Source of the DNA: Lycorma delicatula
Taxonomy: Eukaryota; Arthropoda; Insecta; Hemiptera; Fulgoridae
Direction: 5' to 3'
Length of the DNA: 64,000 bases
NCBI RefSeq assembly: GCF_047948215.1
Contig: NC_134463.1
Span: 54,318,201-54,382,200 of the forward strand
A program made the position numbers and the translations under genes. Below, one piece after another: positions 35,522 to 47,739 of this stretch; position 1 is the stretch's first letter; every line of letters begins with the position of its first letter. The notes below the pieces were generated by a model. It worked only from the letters and a program-made list of their open reading frames with translations, had not been told where the DNA came from and did no database searches.

Positions 35522-35780
35522 ATACTTTCCCAAAGAATATAGAGTAGCTATATTAAAGGGAAAAATACGGAGATCTTGTCAGAAATGGGATTTAGGGTTT
35601 TTGCAACTCTTTTCATTTTAGTGTCCAACTAGATCATTTAGACAAAAAAAAAACATGTGTACATATATCCATACGTATGTACGTAAGTATCTCTCACTGC
35701 TTTGGTTTTATATTTCAGGATTGACCGACCGATTTTTTTCAAATTTAGCTCAAATATGTTTGCTATATATCATCGTCATT
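35522..35780 (+). repeat. Repeat family J with terminal hairpin
   Basis: Opens with 'atactttcccaaag...gggaaaaata' (35522-35567), a stem around 'atagagtagctat' that resembles the family E hairpin. It then carries 'ccatacgtatgtacgtaagt' and 'ccgaccgatttttttcaaat'. It runs directly into a truncated family M copy in opposite orientation. Confidence 0.45.
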
Positions 35781-36141
35781 TTTACTTCAATGTACGAATT
35801 AAAGGATGTATTGTGATCGTAAAAAATTTCGGTTTTCAGATTTCAACGGAAATATTCATTTTGACCATCCCTGAATCCATTTTGACTAGTTTGGGCGTGA
35901 CATCTGTACGTACGTGTGTATCTCACGTAACTCAAAAACGATTAGGCGTAGGATGTTGGAATTTTGAATTTAGGAATGTTGTAACATCTAGTTGTGCATC
36001 TCCCTATTTGATTGCAATCGACTGAAACAAAAGTGTCCAAAAAAAGCCCAAAATCAAAAATAAATTTGGATTTTGAATTTTTTCTTAACTGAGTAGTAAG
36101 CCCTCATTGATAGCTTTTCAACGATATATCATAAGTGGTAT
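35781..36141 (-). mobile_element. Family M element, copy 6, truncated
   Basis: In reverse complement it matches the right half of family M, from the 'ccacttatgatatatcgtt' block to the degraded end 'ttcgtacattgaagtaaa'. The left half of the element is missing. Confidence 0.65.
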
Positions 36142-36969
36142 TTCTGTGTTATTAAATATTTAAGAGCATATCTGAAATAAAATTCCGTCAAGGGCAAATC
36201 TGGAAATGTTATGTAACCTTTTTCCGGCTTTTTTAATGGTTTAAATTAAAATTTCGCTGTGTTTTTGTTCTGACCTATCGTTTTATAATTCAAAGGATAG
36301 AGCTGTCAGTTATTATAATTTCAGTTATAGGGTTTAAGAAATAGAAAATATTGTTTAACCCATAATTTGTAACCAGTAGTTGAATATCTGTAATATAATT
36401 TTTTATATGATTATTGATATTTAATAGTTAACATTATTAATAACTACAGTTTTTGTATTTTAATTGGCTCATCTTTTATCGTACATATTTATTAATTTCA
36501 AAATATATTATTATAGTCTTAAATTTTATGATATTCTGTTTTTTTAATTTTTTATTACCGTATTTAATTGTAATTAATTTTTATTGTATTATTATTATTA
36601 GGTTTTCTTTTTTTAATTTTATTAGTACTTAAATGTTCAGTTACATTTTTATTTTATACTTTCTGTTTGTTCGTTAAGCTTATATTATCACTTTTACTAT
36701 TATTTATAGGTTATGTTAGTACCAGTAAGTATTATTTTCTTATTATTTAATCTAATTAATTATTACATTTAAATGTAAGAAAGATTTTTTCCCAAATTTA
36801 TTTTGGGAATTAGTTCATTTTTTCTAGTTTTAAATTCGACAATTCTACAGAATGTTTGTTTTAAAATGCAACCCAATGAAATATAATGTGCTATATTTAA
36901 TGCTATTTTAAATATTACAATGTTATTTGTAAAAAACAATATTGAGATCAAATATTTCCATAACAAATG

Positions 36970-38060
36970 TTGAAAGTTTCTTCCATTTTCATCAATGCAA
37001 GGTCTTTACCCTCTTTTTCATATTCCGTGTAACCTTTCAAAGTATACCTCTTCCAATTTTTCAGAATCCTTGATTTTTGTTGGTTTTCAGTTCCTCAGTG
37101 GTGTGTGAATTATTTATGAATACACAAGCTTTTAAATATTCCCAGAGAAAAAAAATAGTAGAAGAAAGATCAGGTGACCAAGGTGATCATAAACTAATCG
37201 ATATTACTCTTTTACCATAGAAATTTCTCAGAAGATTCACTGTTGCTCTTGTCGTGTGACATGTGCCCCCATATTGTCGAAACCTCGAATCTCTCTTATT
37301 TAATTCTAAATTTGTAAACGTTACAATTTCTTGGTAAAAGTCTGCATTAAGAGTATTTTTAAAGAATATGGAATGAATTATTCTTCGCTTGGAAATTGCA
37401 TACCACACACCAATTTTCTGTGGTTGTAGTGGTCGTGAATTGATGATGTGAGGATTTTTGGAATTCCACCAGCGATCATTATGACTATTAACGTAACCAC
37501 TCAAATAAAACGAAATCTCGTCTGAAAAAAATACATTATCCAACATTTTCATCCTCTCCCGAATTAATTCACTGAAAGTAGTGGAGCCTAGCAGTGATGG
37601 TCAACCCGATATAATTCATGTGATACATGAATACGGTATGGCTTTAAGTTAAGCAGCCGGGTAGCTTTAAAGACACTATATAGAGATATTCTTTTTTGTT
37701 TCAGAAGTTTTCATAATGATTTGTTGTTTGACGAGTTTAAAAATCTTAGCCTAACAATTTTCCAATGTTTCGTTTTAAGTACTGAACGTTTTCAGGTATG
37801 TCTCTGATTGCAAACAGTACCAGTTCCTCTACATTTCTTTATCAAACGATGAATTGAAGATTTATTTGGTATTCTTACTAGGGAACTGCAATTGAAAAGC
37901 TTCTTGGCACAATACAAAAAATTTAGTTGTGAATTTTTCACAACAAACATCCATTCTTATTTTTTGTTCAACCATTTCTTAATGAAAAACACAGATAACC
38001 AACACAAATAACTAACTATTCACAAAAAAGAAATAGAGAATTATATCATGTGATTATAAA
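36970..38060 (-). pseudogene. Degenerate Tc1/mariner-superfamily transposase
   Basis: The best-preserved part (37552-37187) reads LDNVFFSDEISFYLSGYVNS, then NPHIIN and GVWYAISKRRIIHSIFF. This is the DDE region of a Tc1/mariner-like family common in insects, with the first catalytic Asp in FFSDE. The second motif is damaged: QYGGT where the family has QDGAT. Downstream, WSPDLSSTIFFLWEYLKACV (about 37165-37105) keeps the SPDL context, but the third catalytic Asp position has changed. Upstream, many stops interrupt an N-terminal part. Inactive fossil; termini not identified. Confidence 0.75.
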
Positions 38061-38303
38061 ACAAACGTAATAGATATTACTGCCAACTTCTTCATCCGAA
38101 ATTATTGTATTAACATTTTTTTTTTCATTTTTTTGCTTGGGTTGCGTTTTAAAAATGTTTAGTTTTTTGTCATGTAGTAAGTACTGTTTGACAGCATTAA
38201 CCTCACGTTTAAAGGTTTTTGAACATGTAACTAACCATAATCGGACAGTTTTACGTAGATTCTACATTTTTGATTTCATTATTTCATTTATATATATACA
38301 AAA

Positions 38304-39074
38304 CAAGCACCCCCGACGCGACTTCGCTTGCTCTATGTTGTTACTTAAGTTTTTTGTCGCGTTCAGATTATTATTTTATGTTCTTTAGTCAAGTAACCGA
38401 AGGCAGTGCAACCAGTCGCGTCACACGTAAAGTAATATTGACAGTGGCTGTGTTCGTTGAGCCACCGCGCGCACACCGCCGCACCCTTTAAAAAATCAAA
38501 ATAAAAAACCCCTAAAATTAAAATTTTAGATATTTATTTGAAGAATATTAGCAAGCCCAAATCTACTGAATATCTCGTTTAGTATAGTCAGAAAAGGGGA
38601 AAAATATTTTTACCTTTTTTCATCTCTTTCAAGCTTGAATTTCTAAAAATCTGTAAATTTGTTTTTAGATATTCACAAGAAGATTATGCAGACCAAAAAT
38701 CAAGATGATATCTTCATTTGATACAGAGACATTAGAAAAATAGCCAGGTTTCAATAAAAACATTCAAAGATTTATTTTAACATTTTAAAGTCGTAATTTC
38801 AAAAAATTTAGATATTTGTTTTTAGATATTCACATGAAGATTACGTAACTCAAAAATAAAGTTGGTATCTCAATTTTTTACCGAGAACCTTAAAAAAAAC
38901 AGTAAATCTCATTGTTGCTCCATTTTAACCTTTCAAACTCGGAATGTTAAAAAAACTTTCTTAGTATGCACTTATACCGAAAGAAGAATATTGATAATAT
39001 ATATTGATAAAATTTTTCATCGGTTTATCTTCAATAGTTGCAGAGCGTTGATTATGAATAACTCACAACATGTT

Positions 39075-39106
<32 letters not shown>
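38304..39106 (-). mobile_element. Helitron-like repeat family F, copy 3
   Basis: On the minus strand the 3' end is 'gcgaagtcgcgtcgggggtg' then CTTG before T, one change from CTAG. The 5' side shows 'cataatcaacgctctgca' and a (TA)n tract (39078-39105). The interior matches 4930-5936 and 29878-30819. Non-coding. Confidence 0.65.
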
Positions 39107-39108
<2 letters not shown>

Positions 39109-39555
39109 TAATTATATCAAAATTTTATATCAAAGAAGTTCTTTATAACTCTACATTAAGGCTTATGTTATTTTTATACCTTTTCATTATTTGCTAAAAA
39201 ATTTTTTATATTATAATATTTAACAATGCCAAATTGTTGATGTAGAATTGTAAAAGGAATGACCCTCCTAAACTATATATATCTCACTTTTGAGATACCC
39301 TGAGGCAAAATTCATTAAAATCTTGTCTATAAACAATTTAAAAGATCTTGCGTGTAAACGTACACGTACGCGCGTGTTGCTCTAAATTTGGCTTTATCTT
39401 GTGATCAGTTTAAACTACAAGCATGAAATTTTGTAAGTTAGTTTACATATTAATTAAACTGCTTTTATTTATAATTTTATTAAATATTGAATGAAAAAAT
39501 GTGAAATATAATAAGAGGAAACCTATTTCATAAAAATGGTTTAATTTATCAGAAA

Positions 39556-40201
39556 TCTGATGTGGACACAAGATGACTTCCTTGTACCCCTATTACATTA
39601 CATATACACACTTTTTTTAAATGAAAAGTACATAAAATTTTATTTCATTAATAACTCCTTCTTATTTTTTTTTTATTGAATTATTATTTATCTCAAAACG
39701 TTTTTTACAATCACAGATTAATAATTATTAATAAATCAATATATTAAAATTAAAAAAAAAAATTAAAAAAAAAGAAAACTAAGTAAAATTCGGACCGATG
39801 TGCCTTCCCTTTGTAAAATCCAAATATTTAATTAACTAAAATCTTATTTGGCTATAACTCTGGAACCAATGAAAATAAGTACCACTTATGATATCGTTGA
39901 AAAGCTCTCAAAGAGCTTATATTATTACAGTTAAGAAAAAGTCTAAAATCCAATTTGTTTTTGATTTTGGGCTTTTTGAGTATACTTTTGATTCGGTTGA
40001 TTGCAATGAAAAGGGGAGGTGCATAACTAGCTGTAACAACAGTCCTAAATCCAAAATTTCAACATCCTTCGGCTAATCGTTTTTGAGTTATGCGAGATAC
40101 ATACGTACTTACGTACAGACACGGATATTTCCGTTGAAATCTGAAAACCGACATTTTTCACGATCACACTACTTCCTTTACTTCGTACAAGGAAGTAAAA
40201 A
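39556..40201 (+). mobile_element. Family M element, copy 7 (full length)
   Basis: Left end 'tctgatgtggacacaagatg' then 'acttccttgtacc'; right end 'acttcgtacaaggaagtaaa'. The right-end hairpin acttcctt...aaggaagt is intact. Confidence 0.75.
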
Positions 40202-40319
40202 GGGTTAAAATAAATAAAAGATTTACGCGAATATATTTGTTAACAGATCTTGAAATAATATTTAAAAATTATCTATAAATCAAGAAATAGGAATTAAGAT
40301 AAATTTTCACAAAAGCATA

Positions 40320-40962
40320 CAGAGTGAATCAAAAGTATGGATACCCCTCAACAACTCTAAAACCATTTCAGATAGAATACTGTAACTTTCGCAAAAGATA
40401 TCTTGAGGAATCAGCACAAAATATCAGTAGGGAATCATTGAATAATGCAGTGTTATCTTTTTACAACCGACTAGACCACTGTTAACAAGAGAGGAAGAAC
40501 AAACATTCATTAAAACGAAATGTAAAAACGGAAATAAGCAAACGTTATGGTATGCTTATTAATAATTATTTTTTTTAAATAAATTTATTCGATAATATCC
40601 ATTTAATCATATTTATAAATAAATTTATTTATTTGCGATAACAATTCCTTAAGTTATCAATGTAATTTTTTTAAAAATCCAAAATTTATCCCGTTTCAAT
40701 TTTGAGTACAGAATCGTACCAACTTTTTACCTCTTTTTTTTTTGTTTGTCTTAAAGGACCTTTAAAATGATTATCACACAAAGAGTATTACCGTTTAAAA
40801 TATTTGAGTTACAACCCCTGGGCCAATCCCTAAGAAGGACTTAAAATTCTATTTCTCGTCAAAAGGTATAGTTTTCCGATATTTTATCTTGAAAGTTATA
40901 GTATTCTATCTGGAACGATTTTAAAATTGTTGAGGGGGTTTCCATATTTTTTACTCGTTCTG
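40320..40962. mobile_element. 643-bp element with ~80-bp terminal inverted repeats
   Basis: The left end 'cagagtgaatcaaaagtatg' and the reverse complement of the right end 'cagaacgagtaaaaaatatg' pair. The match continues through 'ccctcaacaa', 'agatagaatact' and 'taactttc'. TA flanks both ends (40318-40319 and 40963-40964). It encodes no protein, so it looks like a MITE of the Tc1/mariner type. Confidence 0.8.
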
Positions 40963-40969
40963 TATATAA

Positions 40970-43440
40970 AAATTGGTTACATCATAAATTTTCATAATAT
41001 CTAATTCTTTTAAATTCTTTTTTTTAAATAAATGGTAAGAAAAGTTAGAACATTTTTTCAAACAATAATTCCCCCGTTAATTAAAAATGTATATTTTGGG
41101 ATCTTTAATACAGTAAGAAGTATATTCTTTTTTATAAATGTCCTATAAACTGACTGGCCTGTAATACTATTTTCATTCAATTTATATGTATTCTAAATAG
41201 ACGCAATATATATATAATGTATCGTTTCCCATAGAAGAAAGTAATACATTAATTTGTGGCTTTATAATATCTGCTTCTAAATGTCAAACAGTAAAAAATG
41301 ATTCTATTTAGAATTATTTCTTCTGAAAGTAATGATGAACATTATACTGCATGTCTCTTTAATGAGGAAATTGATAAATCGACATGTATTTCAATAAAAG
41401 AGGAAAAGACAAACTATATGACTGCTAACATTTCACTAGTAAGCCTGAGATGAGATGCATATTATTCTTTAGAATGTGTGAACCATTTTTGTAAGTGACT
41501 GGTATTCATAATAGCATTTAATACTCATATTCTGTTATCAATATCCTCCACATAACGTTGTTTATCCTACGAAAAATCATGTTAAATGAGTTTTAATTTA
41601 TAATTTTTTTTAAAAATACATTTAATAATCGCTACTGCAATCATAATTAACGTTTTGATTTATTAAGAGTAAGAATAGTAATAATAAAATAATAATCTTT
41701 GAATGCAGTTAATCTTTATTATGTAATTTATATATATATATTTTTTTTTTATTCTTCATTGCCGAAAGATAAAAGCATAGAAAGTGTACTGTGGTACTAC
41801 ATGAATAAGTTTCTTGCAATGCTGTTCAAGGAGCTCGTTCATTCCGTGTTAAAAATAAACACTAAACTTGCCGGTGCAACTCAGTGTAAAAGAGAAAGAA
41901 AGAAATCATAGTGGCTATGGCGGTCTATTATAACCTCGTTTCGCCTACAGACGGGAACTGTTTTCAAACGAGAGTGAAATCAATTTCTGCTCTTGAATAC
42001 TACTTTTGCTCAAGACAACTACACCCGCTCTTATTTTCCTCTCCCTTCATCTCGCTCTTTCTTTCTCTTACCTCGTTTTATACTATAAATAAAGAATTTA
42101 TCGCACTAGATAATCAAAATATTAAAATTGAAAACTTAATAGTTCTGATTCTTGCTTTCCAATTTTTATTCGACAGATATAAATTTTTATATCAATCCGT
42201 TTTCTCCATAGATTACCACCGTATTATTTCATGTTAAAAAACATGAAATTTAATGGTTTACCAACTTAATTGAAGCTTTAAAAAATAATACTGTATTTAT
42301 AAAATACGATGCTAAATGTTATATTTATGATTGAGTAGCATATTATTTGAGCCTCTAAACAGGTTTTATTTAGTATCATAAATTTATATTAATGAAAGAT
42401 AAAGATTTTTTTTTTCTTTTTTAAACGTAATAGCTTACTTTACCACAATGTCAAAAAATTAATCATTTAAGGTCGAATTTTTTGAAATACTTTCTCACTG
42501 GATTCTTAGAATTTATGCATAATTGGAACGGTAAAATTTTAATTACCTACTAATAAAACGTTAGAGAGATTTTATGGGGTCAGCAAGTAACTTATTTACA
42601 TTTATTTATATAAAATAAATATGATAGCCGGAAAATGGTTGTAGCTTACACGGGACAAAGTCATATAAACAAAATGGCATATTCATTTTTAAAAAAAAAT
42701 AGGCAATATATCATCCCAAATTTGATATAAAAATAAGGAGTGAAGTGGTTTCTCTTTGTTTTCTTATTGAGCAAAATATATTCAATATTGTTGCCTTTCA
42801 GCATACCACACCTACTGAAGTGCAGGTGATACCCAATCATACAAGTAATATCACAGTTCTGTTCATCACAGTGACTGATTATACAGAGAAGAAAGGAAGA
42901 AATTTTCAAGATATGTTCTACTAGTAAAAATAAGAAAAACGTTCATGTAAACAAAAGTTTTTTAAACGCTTTGTTTTAAATAAACACTTTCGTATAAATT
43001 TATACGAAACGATCCATGATACGGAAAGCCACCGAAAATATTTTACGGAAAATATTATATTTTTCATCTGAACAAATTTCAATGAACAAATTTTGCAAAT
43101 GCAGTATTTAAACACCTTTTCGGGCAGAGTACTGTGTACATTGTGAAGGAGGGAATTTCAAACAATTACTGTAACTGTGGTTTTTTATTCTGTTACCATT
43201 TATCATTTCATGTATTTTATTTTTTTGTTTTGCTATATTAAGAATAATTTTTATTAGGTACAGAAAGAATAATACGATTTTCTGCTTATTTTCGTCTGTT
43301 TTGCTTCAATAAAAAATCGATTTTTAAAAGTTCTTATTAGCTGTATTTACATTAATTTTCTCAAAATTAGTTTCTCTACAAGTTTTGTTACTAAATATTT
43401 CGCATTTATTAGTCATTTAACAAAGCTATTGTATTACAAA
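40970..43440. other. Unclassified stretch
   Basis: AT-rich with a less AT-rich patch at 41770-42060. The open frame at 41911-42237 has low complexity and no domain. No RNA gene or bounded repeat is recognised. Confidence 0.4.
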
Positions 43441-43469
43441 CCTAAAAAAAAATTGTTTTTCTACACCGA

Positions 43470-43766
43470 ATTTTGTATTTTACGTCGGATATCTTAAAAT
43501 TTATTGGAGTTACAGTTTTGGGACGTCTTTTATCCTATTTGCCAGTTCAAATTACACAAAAAACCCAAAATTTACTTCTTAATTTGAATCCCAAAAATGA
43601 CAGTAAGACTTTTATTAAAAGAGCTAAAATCTCGGCGAATCTTTTCGCTAGTCATAACTCGAAAACAAAGAGTTTCCAGACCTATATTTATATGAATTTT
43701 ATTCATTAATTTTACCAGTAGAATATGTCCTGAAAGTTTCTTTATTTCTTAGTGGGACACTCTGTA
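43470..43766 (+). repeat. Repeat family G, copy 3
   Basis: Carries 'agtcataactcgaaaacaaa', 'cctatatttatatgaa' and a right edge 'agtgggacactctgtata'. The edge resembles a Tc1/mariner-like terminus. Related copies lie at 27700 and 34120. Confidence 0.55.
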
Positions 43767-43779
43767 TAATAAACATCAA

Positions 43780-45580
43780 TACTGTTAGAGAAATCAACTC
43801 AGATTAGTAACTCAGATACTTTACAAGTGTCAAATTCATAAGAAAGGCTATAATAGGTACGTAAAACAACAATATATATATAGTTTATAGATAAGCCGTG
43901 GAGTTTCTTTTTATTCGACTGCGTCTCGGCCAGAATGGTTATATGTAGCAGACATATAACTTCTTAAATATTTTATAAAATAATGATTAACTTGTTTTAT
44001 ATTTTTTTATTCACAGTTCAGAAGTGAACTGTGAATTAGCTCCTGACCAGAAAGAAAAAAAAATACCATCTATCCCAGCCTTCTTATAAATGTGACGCAT
44101 TTAATAAATGTTACTGAGGCACTAAACGTAGTTTCTTTTTCTGTCATGGTAATGATGTGCATTATAACGTAAGCTCCTTTAGTGAATAAATGAAGTCGTA
44201 ACTTATATTTTTGACAGGCTTGATAAGCCTATGTGTGATAATATGTTTAAATCAGTCAGAAACTACTTTACTACTCACTTTTTTTTAATAATCCTGCCAT
44301 AGAGAGCTTGTTATATTTATGATTACTAAACCAATTTCAGAAATATCCGGCTATAAATAGGATATCAAGGTTTAGAAAAAAAATGTTTTTCGGCTACTGA
44401 CCGAAAGCTATTACAATTTATCTTTGAGTTACGAAATCTAAATTGTTAAAAGACAACTGGTTTGAACAGCCATTTAAATATCCCCCCCCAAAAAAAAATC
44501 AAAGAGCAGAAAGATAATTGAAGAAGGATCATCCAGTAACCAAAAAATCATTTATAAATGTTGTTCGAATTGCTTCCTTAACATTGACAAATAAAAATAA
44601 AAACTGAATTTTTTGATAATTCAATAACGTTATTTTCCTTACCGGAGTATTTTGATTAATAATTTTTTTCGAATTTTTATGATAATATAAAAGTAAAATA
44701 ATCTATTCTTTTTGACTTAATTTAAAACGACCAATTTTGCACAAAATAATCCTTAAATAAATAAATAAGTAACTTTTATTCTAATCGGAACATTATAATC
44801 ATGTTATGCATAATAAATCATGTCAGTATAAGATAAATTATAAACATAAAAACAAATTATATGATAAAAATAGATGTGTTTAAAGTCCTTGTTAGTTATT
44901 TAACATTTAAATACCAAATGCAATAATTTTAAGGTAAATACATTAAATATAAAAATTTAAATACAATTGAGAAACTGCTATTAAAAATTATTTTCAGCAT
45001 ATATTTATGTACACGTTGATCGGGATACAGATAAATCTTGTTTTTTTTTTGTTTTTAATTAGTATTGTGTAAAAATTTATTAAAACAGTAATATGGTTTC
45101 GACAAAAGAAAATCTTTTAATTGAATTTTAAATAGATTGGTCGGGAAATTTTTCTGTAATTTATTAAAAATGGCAGAAGAAATTTAAAGCTCTTTCTCAT
45201 AAATCAAAATATTATGTTGAATTGTACGAAAATAGTTCCGTTTTCTGTATTTGAAAAGGTCGATATTTTTTTTCTTTTTTAAGAATCCTTTTTAGCAAAT
45301 GTTGCACATTTCTAAAAATATAATCATAACTTAACCCCAAGAGATAGCATGATAGTTGGTAGAAAAATTTATATAGGCATAATAAATATTTGATAATGAT
45401 TTTATTTAGCTTAGCGTTTTATTAAGGTGTTTCTGAACAAAAAAGCAATACGGCTTGATTTTGTTACAGACGAAATTTTGTTATAGTTTGATCATTTCAC
45501 AAAAACTTGTAAAACAGTAAATCACCCTGAAATTTAGATTTTAAAAATAAAGATTATCATTTTAAAAATATTATTCTTTT
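43780..45580. other. AT-rich stretch; one short hairpin
   Basis: A perfect hairpin with 11-bp arms (ttcacagttca/tgaactgtgaa, loop gaag) lies at 44010-44035. Otherwise nothing is recognised. Confidence 0.5.
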
Positions 45581-45584
45581 TACC

Positions 45585-45965
45585 GACTTTTCGAAAAAAA
45601 ATACGGTATTACTTTTGGTTGTTTGGTGGGAGTGGGGATAAAAATAGATTTTCTTTACTTTTTGAGGTGTACCGTTCATTTAAATTGAGATTTCCTTATG
45701 TATTTACAAGCATATGTTAAAACTTTGTAGCTTAGGTATTCTCAAAACTACTAGATCAATTTCATTGAAATTTAGATATGCTGTTGTAGTGTATTTGAAG
45801 TTTTTTATGTAAAAATTTGGTAGAAATTGTTTGAGTCTTTCTTGAGTTACACTCAATTTAAGATGAAAAAAGTCTGAGCGGAACAAGTTAGCAGCATGGT
45901 TCGTTGTAATGCTACAAGTTGGAACGTTGATGTTTCTTTATCTGCGGTATCTATTGTTAACAGTA
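45585..45965 (+). repeat. Repeat family C, copy 3
   Basis: Matches 2690-3115 in order: 'tacggtat', 'gggataaaaa', 'accgttcatttaaatt', 'gaaatttagatatgctgttg' and 'ttcttgagttac'. Non-coding. Confidence 0.65.
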
Positions 45966-46214
45966 TTAAACCAAATAAAAATATTTAAACTAAATTAATT
46001 TAACGAAAAGTTGATCTTATGCAGAACTGGGGAAGATATTTTTACTTGGAGTATTTTATATTAGGTAAATTTGTATCTATAATGTTACAAAAATTTAAAT
46101 TATCAAGTAACTTAGAATAATCTATAAATAAGCAAATAGTTTAATTTTTTGAAAGTTATTATCTAGTATACGATAAACTATTATTAAAAACACGAAATAT
46201 AAGATAAAAACGCT

Positions 46215-47339
46215 GACAACACAGTTGTATGACTGTGTGAATTGTGGGCTGATTCTGATGCACGGTTTACATTTGCATACAAACACAACTTAATTAAAAT
46301 ATTTATAATTTTATTTAAATAAATATTATTCATTTATTTAATTCAATGATTCTAACTAAAGCGCGCGCGCACTACCACATATTTAATTTGCGCGGGTGGG
46401 ACTGTAACAGCGGCAACGGTCGGCGCTAACTAAACTAAAGAATGTAATTTCACAACTTTCACAGAAAAAATTTCCCTCGTACTGTCGGAAGACTGGTGTA
46501 GCCACGAGACTTAACGCACCCGGTACCGAGGCGACCGGGTAATCGAGTTCGAAACCCAGCCGAGTGTTTTTTACTTTATATATTATTCATTTATTTTATT
46601 CTAATGGTAAACTGTGAGGTCACAAATTAGCAGGCAACTACAACAGGTGTCAGTGCTACCAATCTTAGAAATATTAACTAATGTAAATAATTAATATTTA
46701 AAATTTAAATAATAATTTGGTTGGCAACCCTGTGGAATTTCAAATTTCCCGGTCCAAGAGAATGAGGGAAAAGGGAATTCCCACAATGAAATTCGCAGAC
46801 TGCGACATTATTCCCTCCTTATGGTGGCAGAAAGTTCTATTGATGCAGTATGCTCACTTAGCCACTAGTTTGAGCATTTTTTGGGGTGGGGGTGCGATTT
46901 TTCAAAAACTTTTTTCTCCAAATATGTTATATTTTAATTATTAACAAGTGTGCCGAAGAAAAATATGATCTTAATTATGCAAAATTTCAAGATACTGAGG
47001 GTGACCATGCTCTAAAACCTCACCCCCGTCACCTTTTAAGTTGAAAATTAATGGCATCAGTGCCCCACATATAGAAGTAATCTGATGAAGTTTGGTCAAA
47101 ATCGGTCCAGTACTTCTGGAGATATAAGCTGATTTAGAGACCAACATCGAACACACACACGCGCACGCGCGCGTTCATACCAACATTAACTTCCGGAAAA
47201 TTTCCATCCGGTTTTTTTTTGTTCCTTACATGTCAAAAGTCAAGATCCGGTGAAACCCGAATATTCTCAAATTGAACCGATTACAATACATTTCCTTCTA
47301 GAGCTATAGCTCTGTTATAGCGCTATCTAGACTGAAAAT
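46215..47339 (-). repeat. Interspersed repeat family D, copy 3
   Basis: Same orientation as 26125-27031. It has a left hairpin 'acacagttgtatgactgtgt', a (gc)-rich patch, the tRNA-like segment with 'gagttcgaaaccc' at about 46547, an extra block at 46620-46860, and a right hairpin around 'agagctatagctctg' (about 47300-47330). The 75-residue open frame at 46717 has no domain. Confidence 0.65.
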
Positions 47340-47434
47340 TAAAAAAAAATATATGAATTTAAAGTTTATGTTAATTATTTAATATTTAAATATTAACACG
47401 TGAAATTATGTTAAGGTAGATATATTAAATATAA

Positions 47435-47716
47435 TCCACCAGGTTGATCTAGTGGTGAACGCGTCTTCGTAAATCAGCTGGTTTCGAAGTCAAGAGTTCC
47501 AACGCTCAAATCCTAGTAATGACAGTTGCTTTTATACGAATTTGAATACTAAATTGTGGATACTGGTGTTCTTCTGGTGGTTGGATTTCAATTAACCACA
47601 CATCAGAAATAGTCGACCTGAGACTGTACAAGACTATACTTCATTTACACTCGTAAATATCATCCTCTGAAGTAATACCTGACGGTGCTTTCGGAGGCTA
47701 AACAGAAAAAGAAAAA
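47435..47716 (+). mobile_element. SINE type A, complete copy with 17-bp target duplication
   Basis: Flanked by exact 'agatatattaaatataa' (47418-47434 and 47717-47733). The A box 'tgatctagtggtg' is at 47445-47457 and the B box 'cgctcaaatcc' at 47503-47513. The tail 'ggaggctaaacagaaaaag' ends A-rich. This is the clearest full copy in the window. Confidence 0.92.
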
Positions 47717-47739
47717 AGATATATTAAATATAAAGAATT

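Noticed and set aside
35702..36025. 107-residue open frame
   Set aside because: Spans the junction of repeat J and a truncated family M copy.
41911..42237. 108-residue open frame in a less AT-rich patch
   Set aside because: No recognisable domain, signal or splice context; composition explains it.
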